From an uncultured Lachnospiraceae bacterium (lineage in GTDB: Bacteria > Bacillota > Clostridia > Lachnospirales > Lachnospiraceae): a DNA stretch of 64,000 bases. The stretch spans positions 61,561 through 125,560 of the forward strand of contig CANQSB010000008.1 of assembly GCA_947626435.1 (NCBI GenBank), in the 5' to 3' direction. The notes under the pieces are model-generated. The model was not told the DNA's origin. It worked only from the letters and a program-made list of their open reading frames with translations, and made no database searches. Each line of letters begins with the position of its first letter. Positions within the stretch are counted from its first letter, which is position 1. The position numbers were made by a program, and so were the translations under genes. Positions 8,668 to 18,111 of the stretch are shown in pieces.

Positions 8668-10320
8668 ATGATTAGTGCAAACAATGTGACCTATAGAGTA
8701 GGGAAAAAAGCGTTATTTGAGGATGTGAACATCAAATTTACGGAGGGCAACTGCTACGGCTTGATTGGAGCAAACGGCGCGGGCAAATCGACATTTTTAA
8801 AAATTCTTTCGGGAAATCTCGAGACTACCAAGGGCGACGTGTCGATTACCCCGGGGCAGAGACTGTCTGTGCTTGAGCAGGACCATTTCAAATATGATGA
8901 TTATACAGTCCTTGATACGGTTATCATGGGCAATGCCCGCCTGTATGAGATAATGAAGGAAAAAGATGCGATTTACGCAAAGGAGGATTTTTCAGACGAG
9001 GATGGCATACGCGCAAGCGAGCTTGAGGGCGAGTTTGCCGAGATGAACGGCTGGGAGGCGGAGTCTGACGCGGCGCAGCTTTTAAATGGGCTTGGCATAG
9101 GCACGGAGCTGCATTATTCAATGATGAGGGATTTGAACGGCAGCGAGAAGGTAAAGGTGCTGCTTGCGAAGGCGCTCTTTGGCAATCCCGACATACTTCT
9201 TCTTGACGAGCCGACAAACCATCTTGATTTGGACGCCATAGCGTGGCTTGAGGAATTTTTGATCGATTTTGAAAATACGGTTATTGTCGTGTCGCATGAC
9301 CGTTATTTCCTAAATAAGGTATGCACGCAGATAGCCGACATTGACTATGGCAAGATCCAGCTCTACGCGGGCAACTATGATTTCTGGTATGAGTCGAGCC
9401 AGCTGCTTGTAAAGCAGATGAAAGAGGCAAACAAAAAGAAAGAGGAAAAAATCAAGGAGCTGCAGGAGTTCATATCGCGCTTTTCGGCAAACGCTTCAAA
9501 GTCAAAGCAGGCGACTTCGCGTAAGAGGGCGCTTGAAAAGATTGAGCTTGAGGACATCAAGCCGTCCAGCCGCAAATATCCTTATATAGATTTCAGACCT
9601 GACCGCGAGATTGGCAACGAGGTTCTGACTGTGGAAAATCTTTCAAAGACTATAAACGGCGTGAAGGTGCTTGACAATATTTCATTTATTCTCGGGCGCG
9701 AGGACAAGGTGGCGTTTGTGGGCGGGAATGAGCTTGCAAAGACTACGCTTTTCCAGATTTTGATGGGAGAGATTGAACCTGACGAGGGCTCGTACAAGTG
9801 GGGCGTGACGACTTCGCAGGCGTATTTTCCAAAGGATTCGACAAAGGAGTTTGACAATGATTATACGATAGCGGACTGGCTTATGGAGTATTCGCCTGTT
9901 GATGATATTACTTATGTGAGAGGGTTTCTTGGGAGGATGCTTTTTGCGGGCGATGACGGCGTGAAAAAGGTGAGGGTGCTTTCGGGCGGCGAGAAGGTGC
10001 GTTGTCTTTTGAGCAAGATGATGATAAGCGGGGCGAATTGTCTTGTGCTTGATGAGCCGACGAACCATCTTGACATGGAGTCGATTACGGCGCTTAATAA
10101 TGGGCTTATTAAGTTTCCAGGGGTGGCGTTGTTTTCGTGTCATGATCATCAGTTTGTGGAGACGACGGCGAATCGGATTATGGAGATTTTGCCTGATGGC
10201 TCAATGATAGATAAGATTACTACTTATGATGAGTATTTGGCTAGTGATGAGATGGCTAGGAAGAGGACAGCGGTTTATATGGCTGAGGCAGAGGATGAGA
10301 GTGGGGAGGATGTTGAATAA
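8668..10320 (+). CDS. ABC-F family ATPase, YkpA/YbiT type
   Basis: A 550-residue soluble protein with two ABC ATPase domains and no membrane segments. Domain 1 has Walker A GANGAGKST and LLLDEPTNHLD. The charged linker (about 245-310) contains FSANASKSKQATSRKRALEK, typical of the YkpA/YbiT branch. Domain 2 has SGGEK and VLDEPTNHLD, but its Walker A is GGNELAKTT with Ala in place of the usual Gly. The signature of domain 1 is also degenerate (LNGSEK). ABC-F proteins act on the ribosome in translation; the exact role of this branch is unsettled. The ribosome site is AGAGG. Confidence 0.92.
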   Translation: MISANNVTYRVGKKALFEDVNIKFTEGNCYGLIGANGAGKSTFLKILSGNLETTKGDVSITPGQRLSVLEQDHFKYDDYTVLDTVIMGNARLYEIMKEKDAIYAKEDFSDEDGIRASELEGEFAEMNGWEAESDAAQLLNGLGIGTELHYSMMRDLNGSEKVKVLLAKALFGNPDILLLDEPTNHLDLDAIAWLEEFLIDFENTVIVVSHDRYFLNKVCTQIADIDYGKIQLYAGNYDFWYESSQLLVKQMKEANKKKEEKIKELQEFISRFSANASKSKQATSRKRALEKIELEDIKPSSRKYPYIDFRPDREIGNEVLTVENLSKTINGVKVLDNISFILGREDKVAFVGGNELAKTTLFQILMGEIEPDEGSYKWGVTTSQAYFPKDSTKEFDNDYTIADWLMEYSPVDDITYVRGFLGRMLFAGDDGVKKVRVLSGGEKVRCLLSKMMISGANCLVLDEPTNHLDMESITALNNGLIKFPGVALFSCHDHQFVETTANRIMEILPDGSMIDKITTYDEYLASDEMARKRTAVYMAEAEDESGEDVE

Positions 10321-10410
10321 GCCTTGGCTGGGAGCATTAACTATTATGGTTAAAGACAGGCAGGTGTGGAGTCTGCCTGTTTTTAAGTGGTGAAGGGAGG
10401 AGATGCGGTG

Positions 10411-12096
10411 ATGGGGTTTGTGGATTTGCATGTGCATTCGGTGCGTTCGGATGGGACACTTACGCCTGCGGAGCTTGTTGATTATGCGGTGGAAAAGGGA
10501 TTGGCGGCGATGGCGCTTACGGATCATGATACTGTTGATGGGATAGATGAGATACTTGAGTATGCTAAGGGCAAGCCGATAGAGATAATTACAGGGATAG
10601 AGTATTCGACGGAGTACAGGGGGCGTGATGTGCATATTGTGGGGCTTTTTATAGACCATAAGGCGCCTAAGTTTTTGGGGTATCTTGACAGGTTTAAGAA
10701 GTCGCGTACTGTGAGGAATCATAAGCTTTGTGCTAATTTGCAGGGGGCGGGGATTGATATTTCGTATGAGGAGCTTATGGAGGAGTTTCCGGGCGCTGTT
10801 ATTACTAGGGCGCATTATGCCAAGCTGTTGTTGAAGAAGGGGTATGTGAATAGCAGCAGGGAGGCGTTTGACAGGTATTTGGGCGACCATACGCCTTATT
10901 TTGTGCATAGGGAAAAGATTACGCCTAAGGAAGTGATAGACGTCACGCTTGCGGCGGGCGGGCTGCCGATTTTGGCGCATCCGCTTTTATATGGTTTGGG
11001 GAAGGAGCAGCTGGAGGAGCTTGTAAAATTGCTGAAATCGCAGGGGCTTATGGGAATGGAGACGGTTTACAGTACGTTTCTTCCTGTTGATGAGCAGCGT
11101 ATGAAAAGGCTTGCGAGGAAGTATGGGCTTTTGGAGAGCGGGGGCTCTGATTTTCATGGCGAGAATAAGCCTAGGCTTGACCTTGCGACGGGTTATGGGA
11201 AGCTTTATGTTGATGAGGAGGTTCTTGAAAAGCAGAAAAGGGCGCTTAGGACGAAAATATTTTTTACGGATATGGACAATACTCTGCTGACTGCAGACAA
11301 GAAAATTTCGGGCAGGACATATGATAAGCTTATGGAAATGCTTGCGGGCGGGCATCATCTGGCGTTTGCAAGCGGAAGACCCGTCAACAGCATACTTGAT
11401 ACGGTAAAAGCGCTGGGTATTATTGACGGATACCGGGAGCTTGGGGAAAAGGGGCGGATTGGCGGCATATACGCTACTGCGTATAATGGCGCGCTTGTGT
11501 ATGACTGTATTGAAGGCAGGGCGGTAGAGCAGCTTGTTATTTCAATGGAAACGGCGCAGAGGATTTTTGATATGGCGGTTTCGGAAAATGTGCATATTCA
11601 GACATATACGGATACGCATATTGTGGCAAGCCGAGATGACGAGGAGCTGGAATTTTATACAAAAACTGTTGTTATGCCGTATGTAGTTGAAACGGATTTG
11701 GGGCGTGTGCTTGAAAAACCGCCTTATAAGCTTATTGCGATAGCGCTTGACGACAGGCGGAGGCTTGAACGCCTTAGGGAGAAAATAGAGGGCTCGGATA
11801 TAGGCGGCGAGGTTATGTGCGCGTATTCAAATTCAAAATATCTTGAATTTTACAATAAGAATGCGGGGAAGGGCAATGCGCTTGCCGCACTTTGCAGGGC
11901 GCTGAATGTGCCTGTGAGAAATTCTGTGGCGGCGGGTGATGAGGAAAATGACATTTCTATGATAAAGGCGGCGGGCGTGGGCGCGGCTGTGGCGAATGCC
12001 AATCCTGCTTTGAAGGAATGTGCCGATTATGTCACGGAAAATGACAATGAGCATGATGCGGCGGTTGAGATTATAGATAAGTTTATATTGAGTTGA
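10411..12096 (+). CDS. PHP domain phosphoesterase fused to Cof-type HAD phosphatase
   Basis: A 561-residue fusion. Residues 1-275 are a PHP metal-dependent phosphoesterase (DLHVHSVRSDGTL, LTDHDTVDG, LAHPLL, GSDFHG), similar to YciV/TrpH-like enzymes acting on nucleoside phosphates. From about 285 a Cof-type HAD phosphatase follows (TDMDNTLLT, ASGRP, GDEENDISM near the end). I start at ATG 10411 because GGGAGGAG lies 8 bases upstream; GTG 10387 and 10408 are alternatives. Substrate is unknown. The two hydrolase domains in one chain suggest sequential or parallel phosphate removal, which is inference. Confidence 0.9.
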   Translation: MGFVDLHVHSVRSDGTLTPAELVDYAVEKGLAAMALTDHDTVDGIDEILEYAKGKPIEIITGIEYSTEYRGRDVHIVGLFIDHKAPKFLGYLDRFKKSRTVRNHKLCANLQGAGIDISYEELMEEFPGAVITRAHYAKLLLKKGYVNSSREAFDRYLGDHTPYFVHREKITPKEVIDVTLAAGGLPILAHPLLYGLGKEQLEELVKLLKSQGLMGMETVYSTFLPVDEQRMKRLARKYGLLESGGSDFHGENKPRLDLATGYGKLYVDEEVLEKQKRALRTKIFFTDMDNTLLTADKKISGRTYDKLMEMLAGGHHLAFASGRPVNSILDTVKALGIIDGYRELGEKGRIGGIYATAYNGALVYDCIEGRAVEQLVISMETAQRIFDMAVSENVHIQTYTDTHIVASRDDEELEFYTKTVVMPYVVETDLGRVLEKPPYKLIAIALDDRRRLERLREKIEGSDIGGEVMCAYSNSKYLEFYNKNAGKGNALAALCRALNVPVRNSVAAGDEENDISMIKAAGVGAAVANANPALKECADYVTENDNEHDAAVEIIDKFILS

Positions 12097-12180
12097 TTTA
12101 GTGGAAAAGATTTATGTCTAAAAATATTTAATAGGCTTTTAGTTACTGTTTAAGTTTTTTATGCGGCATGGAGGATTATG

Positions 12181-13128
12181 ATGGATAATAGGAAAATCGC
12201 GTTTTCACAGAGAGTAGAGCAGAACAGCAAAAATTACTTTCCAAAGGATTTGTTTCCAATTGAGGCGGCGCGGCAGTTTTTGGCGCAGATGAATAAGAGT
12301 TTTGGGCTTGAAACGCTTGTGTGCGACAGGCACGGCGGCATAGTTATGGTGAACGGCGGCTTTGGGGGTTTTAAGCCTGATGTAGTCAACAAGCCTGGCA
12401 TCAAGATTAGGGTAAAGGGCAGGACAGTGTGCCATATTTACGCAAAGTTTGACAGTGTGGCAGAGGAAAATCTTGATGCGGTAAATGAGCTGCTTGGCGC
12501 ATATATTAAAACATTGGAGGGCTGCAGCGAGAAGTCGTATATGGCGAGCGAGCAGGCGGCATACATAGATGAGCTGGAGCAGCAGATAGAAAAAGACGCT
12601 TATCAGGCAAAGTATTCCGAGCAGAACGATCCGCTCACGGGGCTTTTGAACCGCAATTATTTTATAAGCCGCATGAAGGAGCTTGCAAAACGCGAGGTAG
12701 TGCCGACGGCTGCAATTTGTGTAAATATCAATGACTGGCGTTTTTTTGACGACAATTACGGCGAGGAGGAGAGCGACCGTCTTATCGTGACTGTAGCGGA
12801 TATTTTGAAAAGCGTCACAAAGGAGTGCGGCGTGGAAAACGCGGTGATTGGCAGGGTTGAGGGCGACGTGTTTTATGTGCTTCTGCCGTTGATTGAAGAA
12901 GACGAAGCGCGGGAATACTGTAGTAAGCTTCAAAAAGCCTGCACTGATTTTGAAGATGAGATACTTGCCCCGAGCGTCGCAACAGGGTGCGTGATTAAGA
13001 CAAACGTGGAGGAAAGCTTTAAGGAGATTTTTTCAGACGCAGAGTATGCCATGCTTGAAAACAAATTTGAGATAAAAAATTCGCCGGAATACAAAGAAAG
13101 GCTCGAAAAACACGCGAAAAAAGCATGA
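12181..13128 (+). CDS. degenerate GGDEF domain protein
   Basis: A 315-residue protein. The N-terminal half (1-115) looks like a small-molecule sensing domain I cannot name. A short helix (120-145) leads into a GGDEF-fold domain (DPLTGLLNRNYF at 150-161). The signature is EGDVF (residues 227-231) instead of GGDEF, so the catalytic Glu is Val and cyclase activity is unlikely. It may act as a nucleotide-binding or regulatory protein. ATG 12181 is 6 bases from GGAGG; ATG 12178 just before it is the alternative. Confidence 0.82.
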   Translation: MDNRKIAFSQRVEQNSKNYFPKDLFPIEAARQFLAQMNKSFGLETLVCDRHGGIVMVNGGFGGFKPDVVNKPGIKIRVKGRTVCHIYAKFDSVAEENLDAVNELLGAYIKTLEGCSEKSYMASEQAAYIDELEQQIEKDAYQAKYSEQNDPLTGLLNRNYFISRMKELAKREVVPTAAICVNINDWRFFDDNYGEEESDRLIVTVADILKSVTKECGVENAVIGRVEGDVFYVLLPLIEEDEAREYCSKLQKACTDFEDEILAPSVATGCVIKTNVEESFKEIFSDAEYAMLENKFEIKNSPEYKERLEKHAKKA

Positions 13129-13242
13129 AGTGACGGCAAATCTAAAATAATTATTAAGTAGAATAATTTTAGAAAACGGAAGAAAATGGAAGAAATTAAG
13201 AGCAATTAAGAGAAAATAAAAGGAAATAGACGCTGGATTTGC

Positions 13243-13271
13243 TTGCATAACGCTGAAGAAAAAACTATTAT
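13243..13271 (+). promoter_or_regulatory. groESL promoter
   Basis: TTGCAT, a 17-base spacer and TATTAT lie just before the CIRCE operator, which then overlaps the transcription start. Confidence 0.75.
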
Positions 13272-13279
13272 ATGTTCTG

Positions 13280-13306
13280 TTAGCACTCAATAGAAAAGAG
13301 TGCTAA
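13280..13306 (+). promoter_or_regulatory. CIRCE operator (HrcA binding site)
   Basis: TTAGCACTC, nine bases, GAGTGCTAA: an exact copy of the CIRCE consensus. HrcA bound here represses the chaperonin genes until heat stress. Confidence 0.98.
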
Positions 13307-13357
13307 CTAAAACGGTAAAGAAAATAATTTTTATAAATCATTAAGGAGGCATTTATC

Positions 13358-13642
13358 ATGAAGTTACAACCGTTAGGCGACAGAGTAGTATTAAAGCAGT
13401 TAGCTGCAGAAGAAACAACAAAGTCAGGTATCGTTTTACCAGGACAGAATAAAGAAAAGCCCCAGCAGGCGGAGGTTATAGCTGTAGGACCGGGCGGAAT
13501 GGTTGACGGCAAAGAGGTTACAATGCAGGTTAAGGTCGGCGACAACGTTATTTTCTCTAAGTATTCAGGCACAGAGGTTAAGCTTGACGACGAGGAGTAC
13601 ATTATCGTAAAGCAGAATGACATTTTGGCGATAATAGCATAA
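13358..13642 (+). CDS. groES: co-chaperonin GroES
   Basis: A 94-residue lid of the GroEL chamber. It starts KLQPLGDRVVLKQ, has the mobile loop with ETTKSGIVLPG (residues 20-33) and ends in the beta-rich IIVKQNDILAII. Length is normal. The ribosome site AAGGAGG precedes ATG. First gene of the groES-groEL operon under CIRCE control. Confidence 0.98.
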   Translation: MKLQPLGDRVVLKQLAAEETTKSGIVLPGQNKEKPQQAEVIAVGPGGMVDGKEVTMQVKVGDNVIFSKYSGTEVKLDDEEYIIVKQNDILAIIA

Positions 13643-13663
13643 AAACATTAAGAAGCATTAAAT

Positions 13664-13724
13664 CTGTATCTGATACAGGTTAAGAGTTTTAAAATGTTTA
13701 GAAAACGCAAGGTAAGCGTTTTTC
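13664..13724 (+). promoter_or_regulatory. inverted repeats between groES and groEL
   Basis: The 156-base gap is longer than usual within this operon. It holds a perfect 7-1-7 palindrome (CTGTATC, T, GATACAG at 13664-13678) and a hairpin with GCGTTTTT (13701-13724). They may tune the groES:groEL message ratio by partial termination or processing, or bind a regulator; this is inference. Confidence 0.4.
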
Positions 13725-13774
13725 AAAAATTAAAATGTAAAAGATATATTTTAATAATTAATTCAATACAGTAA

Positions 13775-15424
<1,650 letters not shown>

Positions 15425-15444
15425 TAAATTTATATCAGAAATAC

Positions 15445-15485
15445 AAAAACAGTCTTGTGCGTATATATGCGCAAGGCTGTTTTTT
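15445..15485 (+). terminator. groEL terminator
   Basis: AACAGTCTTGTGC pairs with GCAAGGCTGTT (G-U allowed) and is followed by a T-run. Confidence 0.9.
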
Positions 15486-15601
15486 GTAAATTTATATGCC
15501 TGTTGTGAGCGAGGGTTGCGTAAATCAGACAAAATTAGGTGAATACAGAAATTGGTTTAATTTAATGGATTTAATAGAAGCTTTTGCGGGGGTGCTGCAA
15601 T

Positions 15602-16303
15602 ATGGTAGAAAATTACGAGGCTTATCTGGGCGAGCTTAAGGGTTTTCATCTGTTTAAGGACATAGATGAGGAAGAAACTAAAAAAATGCTCAAATGTTCA
15701 AAAACAAGGGCGAGCGCATATGAGGACCAGAGCTATATTTTCAGGCAGGGAGAGACGCCGAGGCAGCTTTTTGTGCTCTTGGATGGTGCGGTGATGATTG
15801 CCAAGGATTTTGCGTCGGGCAAGCGTGACGTGCTTTTCATAGTGGAAAAAGGAGACGTGTTTGGAGAGATGTTCCTCTTTTCGGATGCCAAAAGCTACTG
15901 GTATGATGCGATAGCGCAGGGCAATGTGCGCGTGCTTGAAATTCCGTGGTCGTTTTTTTACTGTTTCTGCAGCAACGCCTGCAAACATCACAGAATGATA
16001 ACAAGGAATATGCTTGAAATACAGTCGGAGAAAAATTTCACTATGACAAGGAAGCTGCATCTATTGTCTGGCACGACGCTGAGAGAGCGAATTGCGCTGT
16101 GGCTTATTGATGAGGCTCAGGATAAAAATACGGTTAAGCTGTCAATGAACCGTGAGGAGCTTGCCGACTACATAGGCACGACACGCCCGTCGCTTTCACG
16201 TGAGCTTATGAAGCTGCAGCAGGAAAAGCTGATAGAGGTTGAAAAAAGCAGGATAAAAATTCTGGACAGGGCGGAGCTTGAAGGAGTTTATTCACGCGGG
16301 TAA
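15602..16303 (+). CDS. Crp/Fnr family transcriptional regulator
   Basis: A 233-residue regulator with an N-terminal cyclic-nucleotide-type beta roll (residues 15-120, FRQGETPRQLFVLLDGAVMI, GDVFGEM) and a C-terminal winged helix (150-225, SMNREELADYIGTTRPSLSR). There is no N-terminal Fnr four-Cys cluster. Cys121, Cys123, Cys127, His129 and His130 cluster at the start of the dimer helix, with Cys32 elsewhere, so a redox or metal cofactor is possible but not shown. Start ATG 15602 follows GCGGGGGTG. It lies just upstream of grcA, whose promoter carries a Crp/Fnr-type palindrome. Confidence 0.92.
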   Translation: MVENYEAYLGELKGFHLFKDIDEEETKKMLKCSKTRASAYEDQSYIFRQGETPRQLFVLLDGAVMIAKDFASGKRDVLFIVEKGDVFGEMFLFSDAKSYWYDAIAQGNVRVLEIPWSFFYCFCSNACKHHRMITRNMLEIQSEKNFTMTRKLHLLSGTTLRERIALWLIDEAQDKNTVKLSMNREELADYIGTTRPSLSRELMKLQQEKLIEVEKSRIKILDRAELEGVYSRG

Positions 16304-16613
16304 TAACCGAACTTTGTTTCTGTGAGTAATGAGTCAAGTTTTGTGCCCTTTTGAGAATTTTGAGAATGTCACGGTGACAAATATTTATCGGTTCTGCTAC
16401 TTATTAAGCTTGCTATATAACAAAGCTTGCCGCGGGAATTTGATTAGTGGGCTTGCCAGTTTAACGGATATTGTAGAGACAGAAAAATTTAAAAATTTCA
16501 AAAAATGTAACAAATGTTACAGAATTTATTCCCGCAATTGAATATACTAAAATCACAAGGAGCAAACAAAACAGCAGAATTTCAAATAATAATGATTATA
16601 GGAGGGATTTATT
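16304..16613 (+). other. regulatory spacer between crp-like gene and grcA
   Basis: No credible gene: the one open frame (16329-16541) has no ribosome site. Two palindromes stand out: TGTCAC-G-GTGACA at 16367-16379 and TGTAAC-AAAT-GTTACA at 16506-16521. The octamer AAGCTTGC also occurs twice near 16408 and 16424. Confidence 0.6.
16506..16548 (+). promoter_or_regulatory. grcA promoter with Crp/Fnr-type operator
   Basis: The palindrome TGTAAC-N4-GTTACA is centred at 16513.5. The -10 hexamer TATACT is at 16543-16548 and no good -35 is present. With a start about 7 bases after the -10, the palindrome centre falls at about -41.5, the standard position for class II activation by Crp/Fnr proteins. 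Confidence 0.65.
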
Positions 16614-16859
16614 ATGGCAGACAATAATACACAGCAGGTTGACAATCTGGTAAGTCTTTTGGACGGATATGCTACAAAGGGCGGACATCATTTGAATGTA
16701 AACGTATTGAACAGGGAAACTCTTCTTGACGCGCAAAAACATCCCGAGAATTATCCTCAGCTTACGATTCGCGTTTCAGGCTATGCCGTAAACTTTATAA
16801 AGCTTACGCCAGAACAGCAGGCTGACGTAATTTCAAGAACATTTCATGAGAGCATTTAA
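16614..16859 (+). CDS. grcA: autonomous glycyl radical protein GrcA (YfiD-like)
   Basis: An 81-residue protein equal to the C-terminal glycyl-radical domain of pyruvate formate-lyase. The loop RVSGYAVNF holds the radical Gly (Gly56), preceded by the domain's [16 protein letters not shown]. In known cases such a spare part replaces the oxygen-cleaved C-terminus of PFL and restores activity. The N-terminal 20 residues are a short extension. Ribosome site AGGAGGG. The Crp/Fnr-type site upstream and the neighbouring regulator support control by oxygen or redox state. Confidence 0.92.
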   Translation: MADNNTQQVDNLVSLLDGYATKGGHHLNVNVLNRETLLDAQKHPENYPQLTIRVSGYAVNFIKLTPEQQADVISRTFHESI

Positions 16860-16941
16860 TTAGACAAAAGCTGGGAATTGAACGCTAATGCAAGCATGGC
16901 ACTTGGCTCATTGCTTGCGGAAATAAAAGCCGTAAAAGCAG

Positions 16942-16984
16942 GCTGCTGCTCTGCAGATTGATTTCTGCAGGGTGGCAGCTTTTT
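16942..16984 (+). terminator. grcA terminator
   Basis: GCTGC...CTCTGCAGA pairs with TCTGCAGGG...GCAGC around a short loop, followed by five T bases. Confidence 0.8.
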
Positions 16985-17236
16985 ATTTGTGACAATGGAA
17001 AGTTAGAAAAGTGCATATTTTGATAGTGTTTTGGTGGTCTAGGGATTATTAAATAACATCGATATTTTAGCATAATATATAATCTGGACAGTTGACGCTG
17101 AAAGGAAAAAGTTTATAATATATCTTATCGGAAGCAGTCCTTTGTTTCTGATAAAAGGCGCGTTCTATGCGCCGCAAATCTGATGATAAAGAGCAAAACT
17201 GCCTAATTAACTGTCGTTTTGGAGGATACGGATAGT
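16985..17236 (+). promoter_or_regulatory. promoter and structured leader of the next gene
   Basis: TTGACG (17092) and TATAAT (17114-17119) have a 16-base spacer. The roughly 110-base leader can form TTATC.GAA/TTC.GATAA and GGCGC/GCGCC (17157-17173) hairpins. I do not recognise a known riboswitch. Confidence 0.55.
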
Positions 17237-17761
17237 ATGCTGAAAAATCATAGCTGGGGTGCTATACGTGAGGATATTGCATGGTATTGCAGGGATAATC
17301 ATATATCGGATGAAGATTTCAGGTTTTTGGGAATTTATGAATGGCAGAATGTTTATGAAAAGATGCTTGAACATTTTGTAGATAAAGATTATGCGAGGAA
17401 AAACGGGCTTTATTGGGCGAATACGAACGGCGGTTTCAGGAAGGACATTTCGCGTATATACTCTTTTCAGATGGGTGTTGGCGGCAATGCTTCATATGAA
17501 TGGATTGAGCGGCTGCCTGTAATTGCGGGCGTGGAGAAGGTCTATCTGGCACTGGACGGTGGCAGCGGAAAATATTGGCTTGCGCAGTGCGCAACGGCGG
17601 CGGTTTCAGGAATTATTAATGAAGCGTTTATGCCGGACGATTATTATATTACGGATAAAAAATTTAACTGGCTGATTACGGAAAATCATCATGATATTGT
17701 CGAATTTATTGGAAAAGGACTTGATGTGGAAAAAATTAAAAGCGTTTGCATTAAAAGCTGA
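17237..17761 (+). CDS. conserved hypothetical protein
   Basis: A 174-residue soluble protein, rich in Trp, Tyr and His, with no signal peptide. The C-terminal KKFNWLITENHHDIVEFIG resembles a family of small proteins of unknown function sometimes found as immunity-type neighbours of toxins, but I cannot confirm this. ATG 17237 follows GGAGG at 11 bases; a TTG at 17219 overlaps that ribosome site and is unlikely. It is a single gene with its own promoter and leader. Confidence 0.7.
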   Translation: MLKNHSWGAIREDIAWYCRDNHISDEDFRFLGIYEWQNVYEKMLEHFVDKDYARKNGLYWANTNGGFRKDISRIYSFQMGVGGNASYEWIERLPVIAGVEKVYLALDGGSGKYWLAQCATAAVSGIINEAFMPDDYYITDKKFNWLITENHHDIVEFIGKGLDVEKIKSVCIKS

Positions 17762-18008
17762 ATTTTATGGCATAAATTGTTTGCAGTCAATGCGAAGTCA
17801 TTCAAATCAAGGCACTATAGAGTGTTATTTTCATTCAATACAAAAATCCCCCAATTCACTCAATCCCTATTGTTAAAACGCGAAATTTGAAGTAATATAG
17901 GATTATCAGGTAAGCTTGCTTGGTTAAATAGCTTTAATCAAGGATAAGTAATAGCAGTATCAAAGCATGCATACAGGCGGCGCAGTCGGAGAGGCTTATA
18001 GGAAAGGA

Positions 18009-18111
18009 GGGTCATCTATGAATGTAATGGTATGGCTTGCAGACTATATAAGCAAATGGTATGATGGCAGAAATTGTGGGTCATCTATGAATGTAATGGT
18101 ATGGCTTGCAG
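18009..18111 (+). repeat. 34-base direct repeat at the nfeD start
   Basis: Identical 34-base copies occur at 18009-18042 and 18078-18111, offset 69 bases (23 codons, in frame). Both contain an ATG and encode SSMNVMVWLA. Only copy 1 has the full AAAGGAGG ribosome site. Confidence 0.95.

Noticed and set aside
10201..10980. Long open frame on the minus strand (259 residues)
   Set aside because: It is the complement of the PHP-HAD and ABC-F coding region, highly basic and low in complexity, without a ribosome site. It arises from the C-poor composition of the plus strand.
12205..12933. Minus-strand 242-residue frame opposite the GGDEF-like gene
   Set aside because: No ribosome site, odd amino-acid composition and full overlap with a well-supported gene.
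16329..16541. Possible 70-residue protein between the Crp/Fnr gene and grcA
   Set aside because: No ribosome site, no recognisable fold, and it overlaps the operator region.
17691..17876. 61-residue frame overlapping the end of the gene at 17237
   Set aside because: No ribosome site; mostly a frame-shifted copy of the upstream gene.
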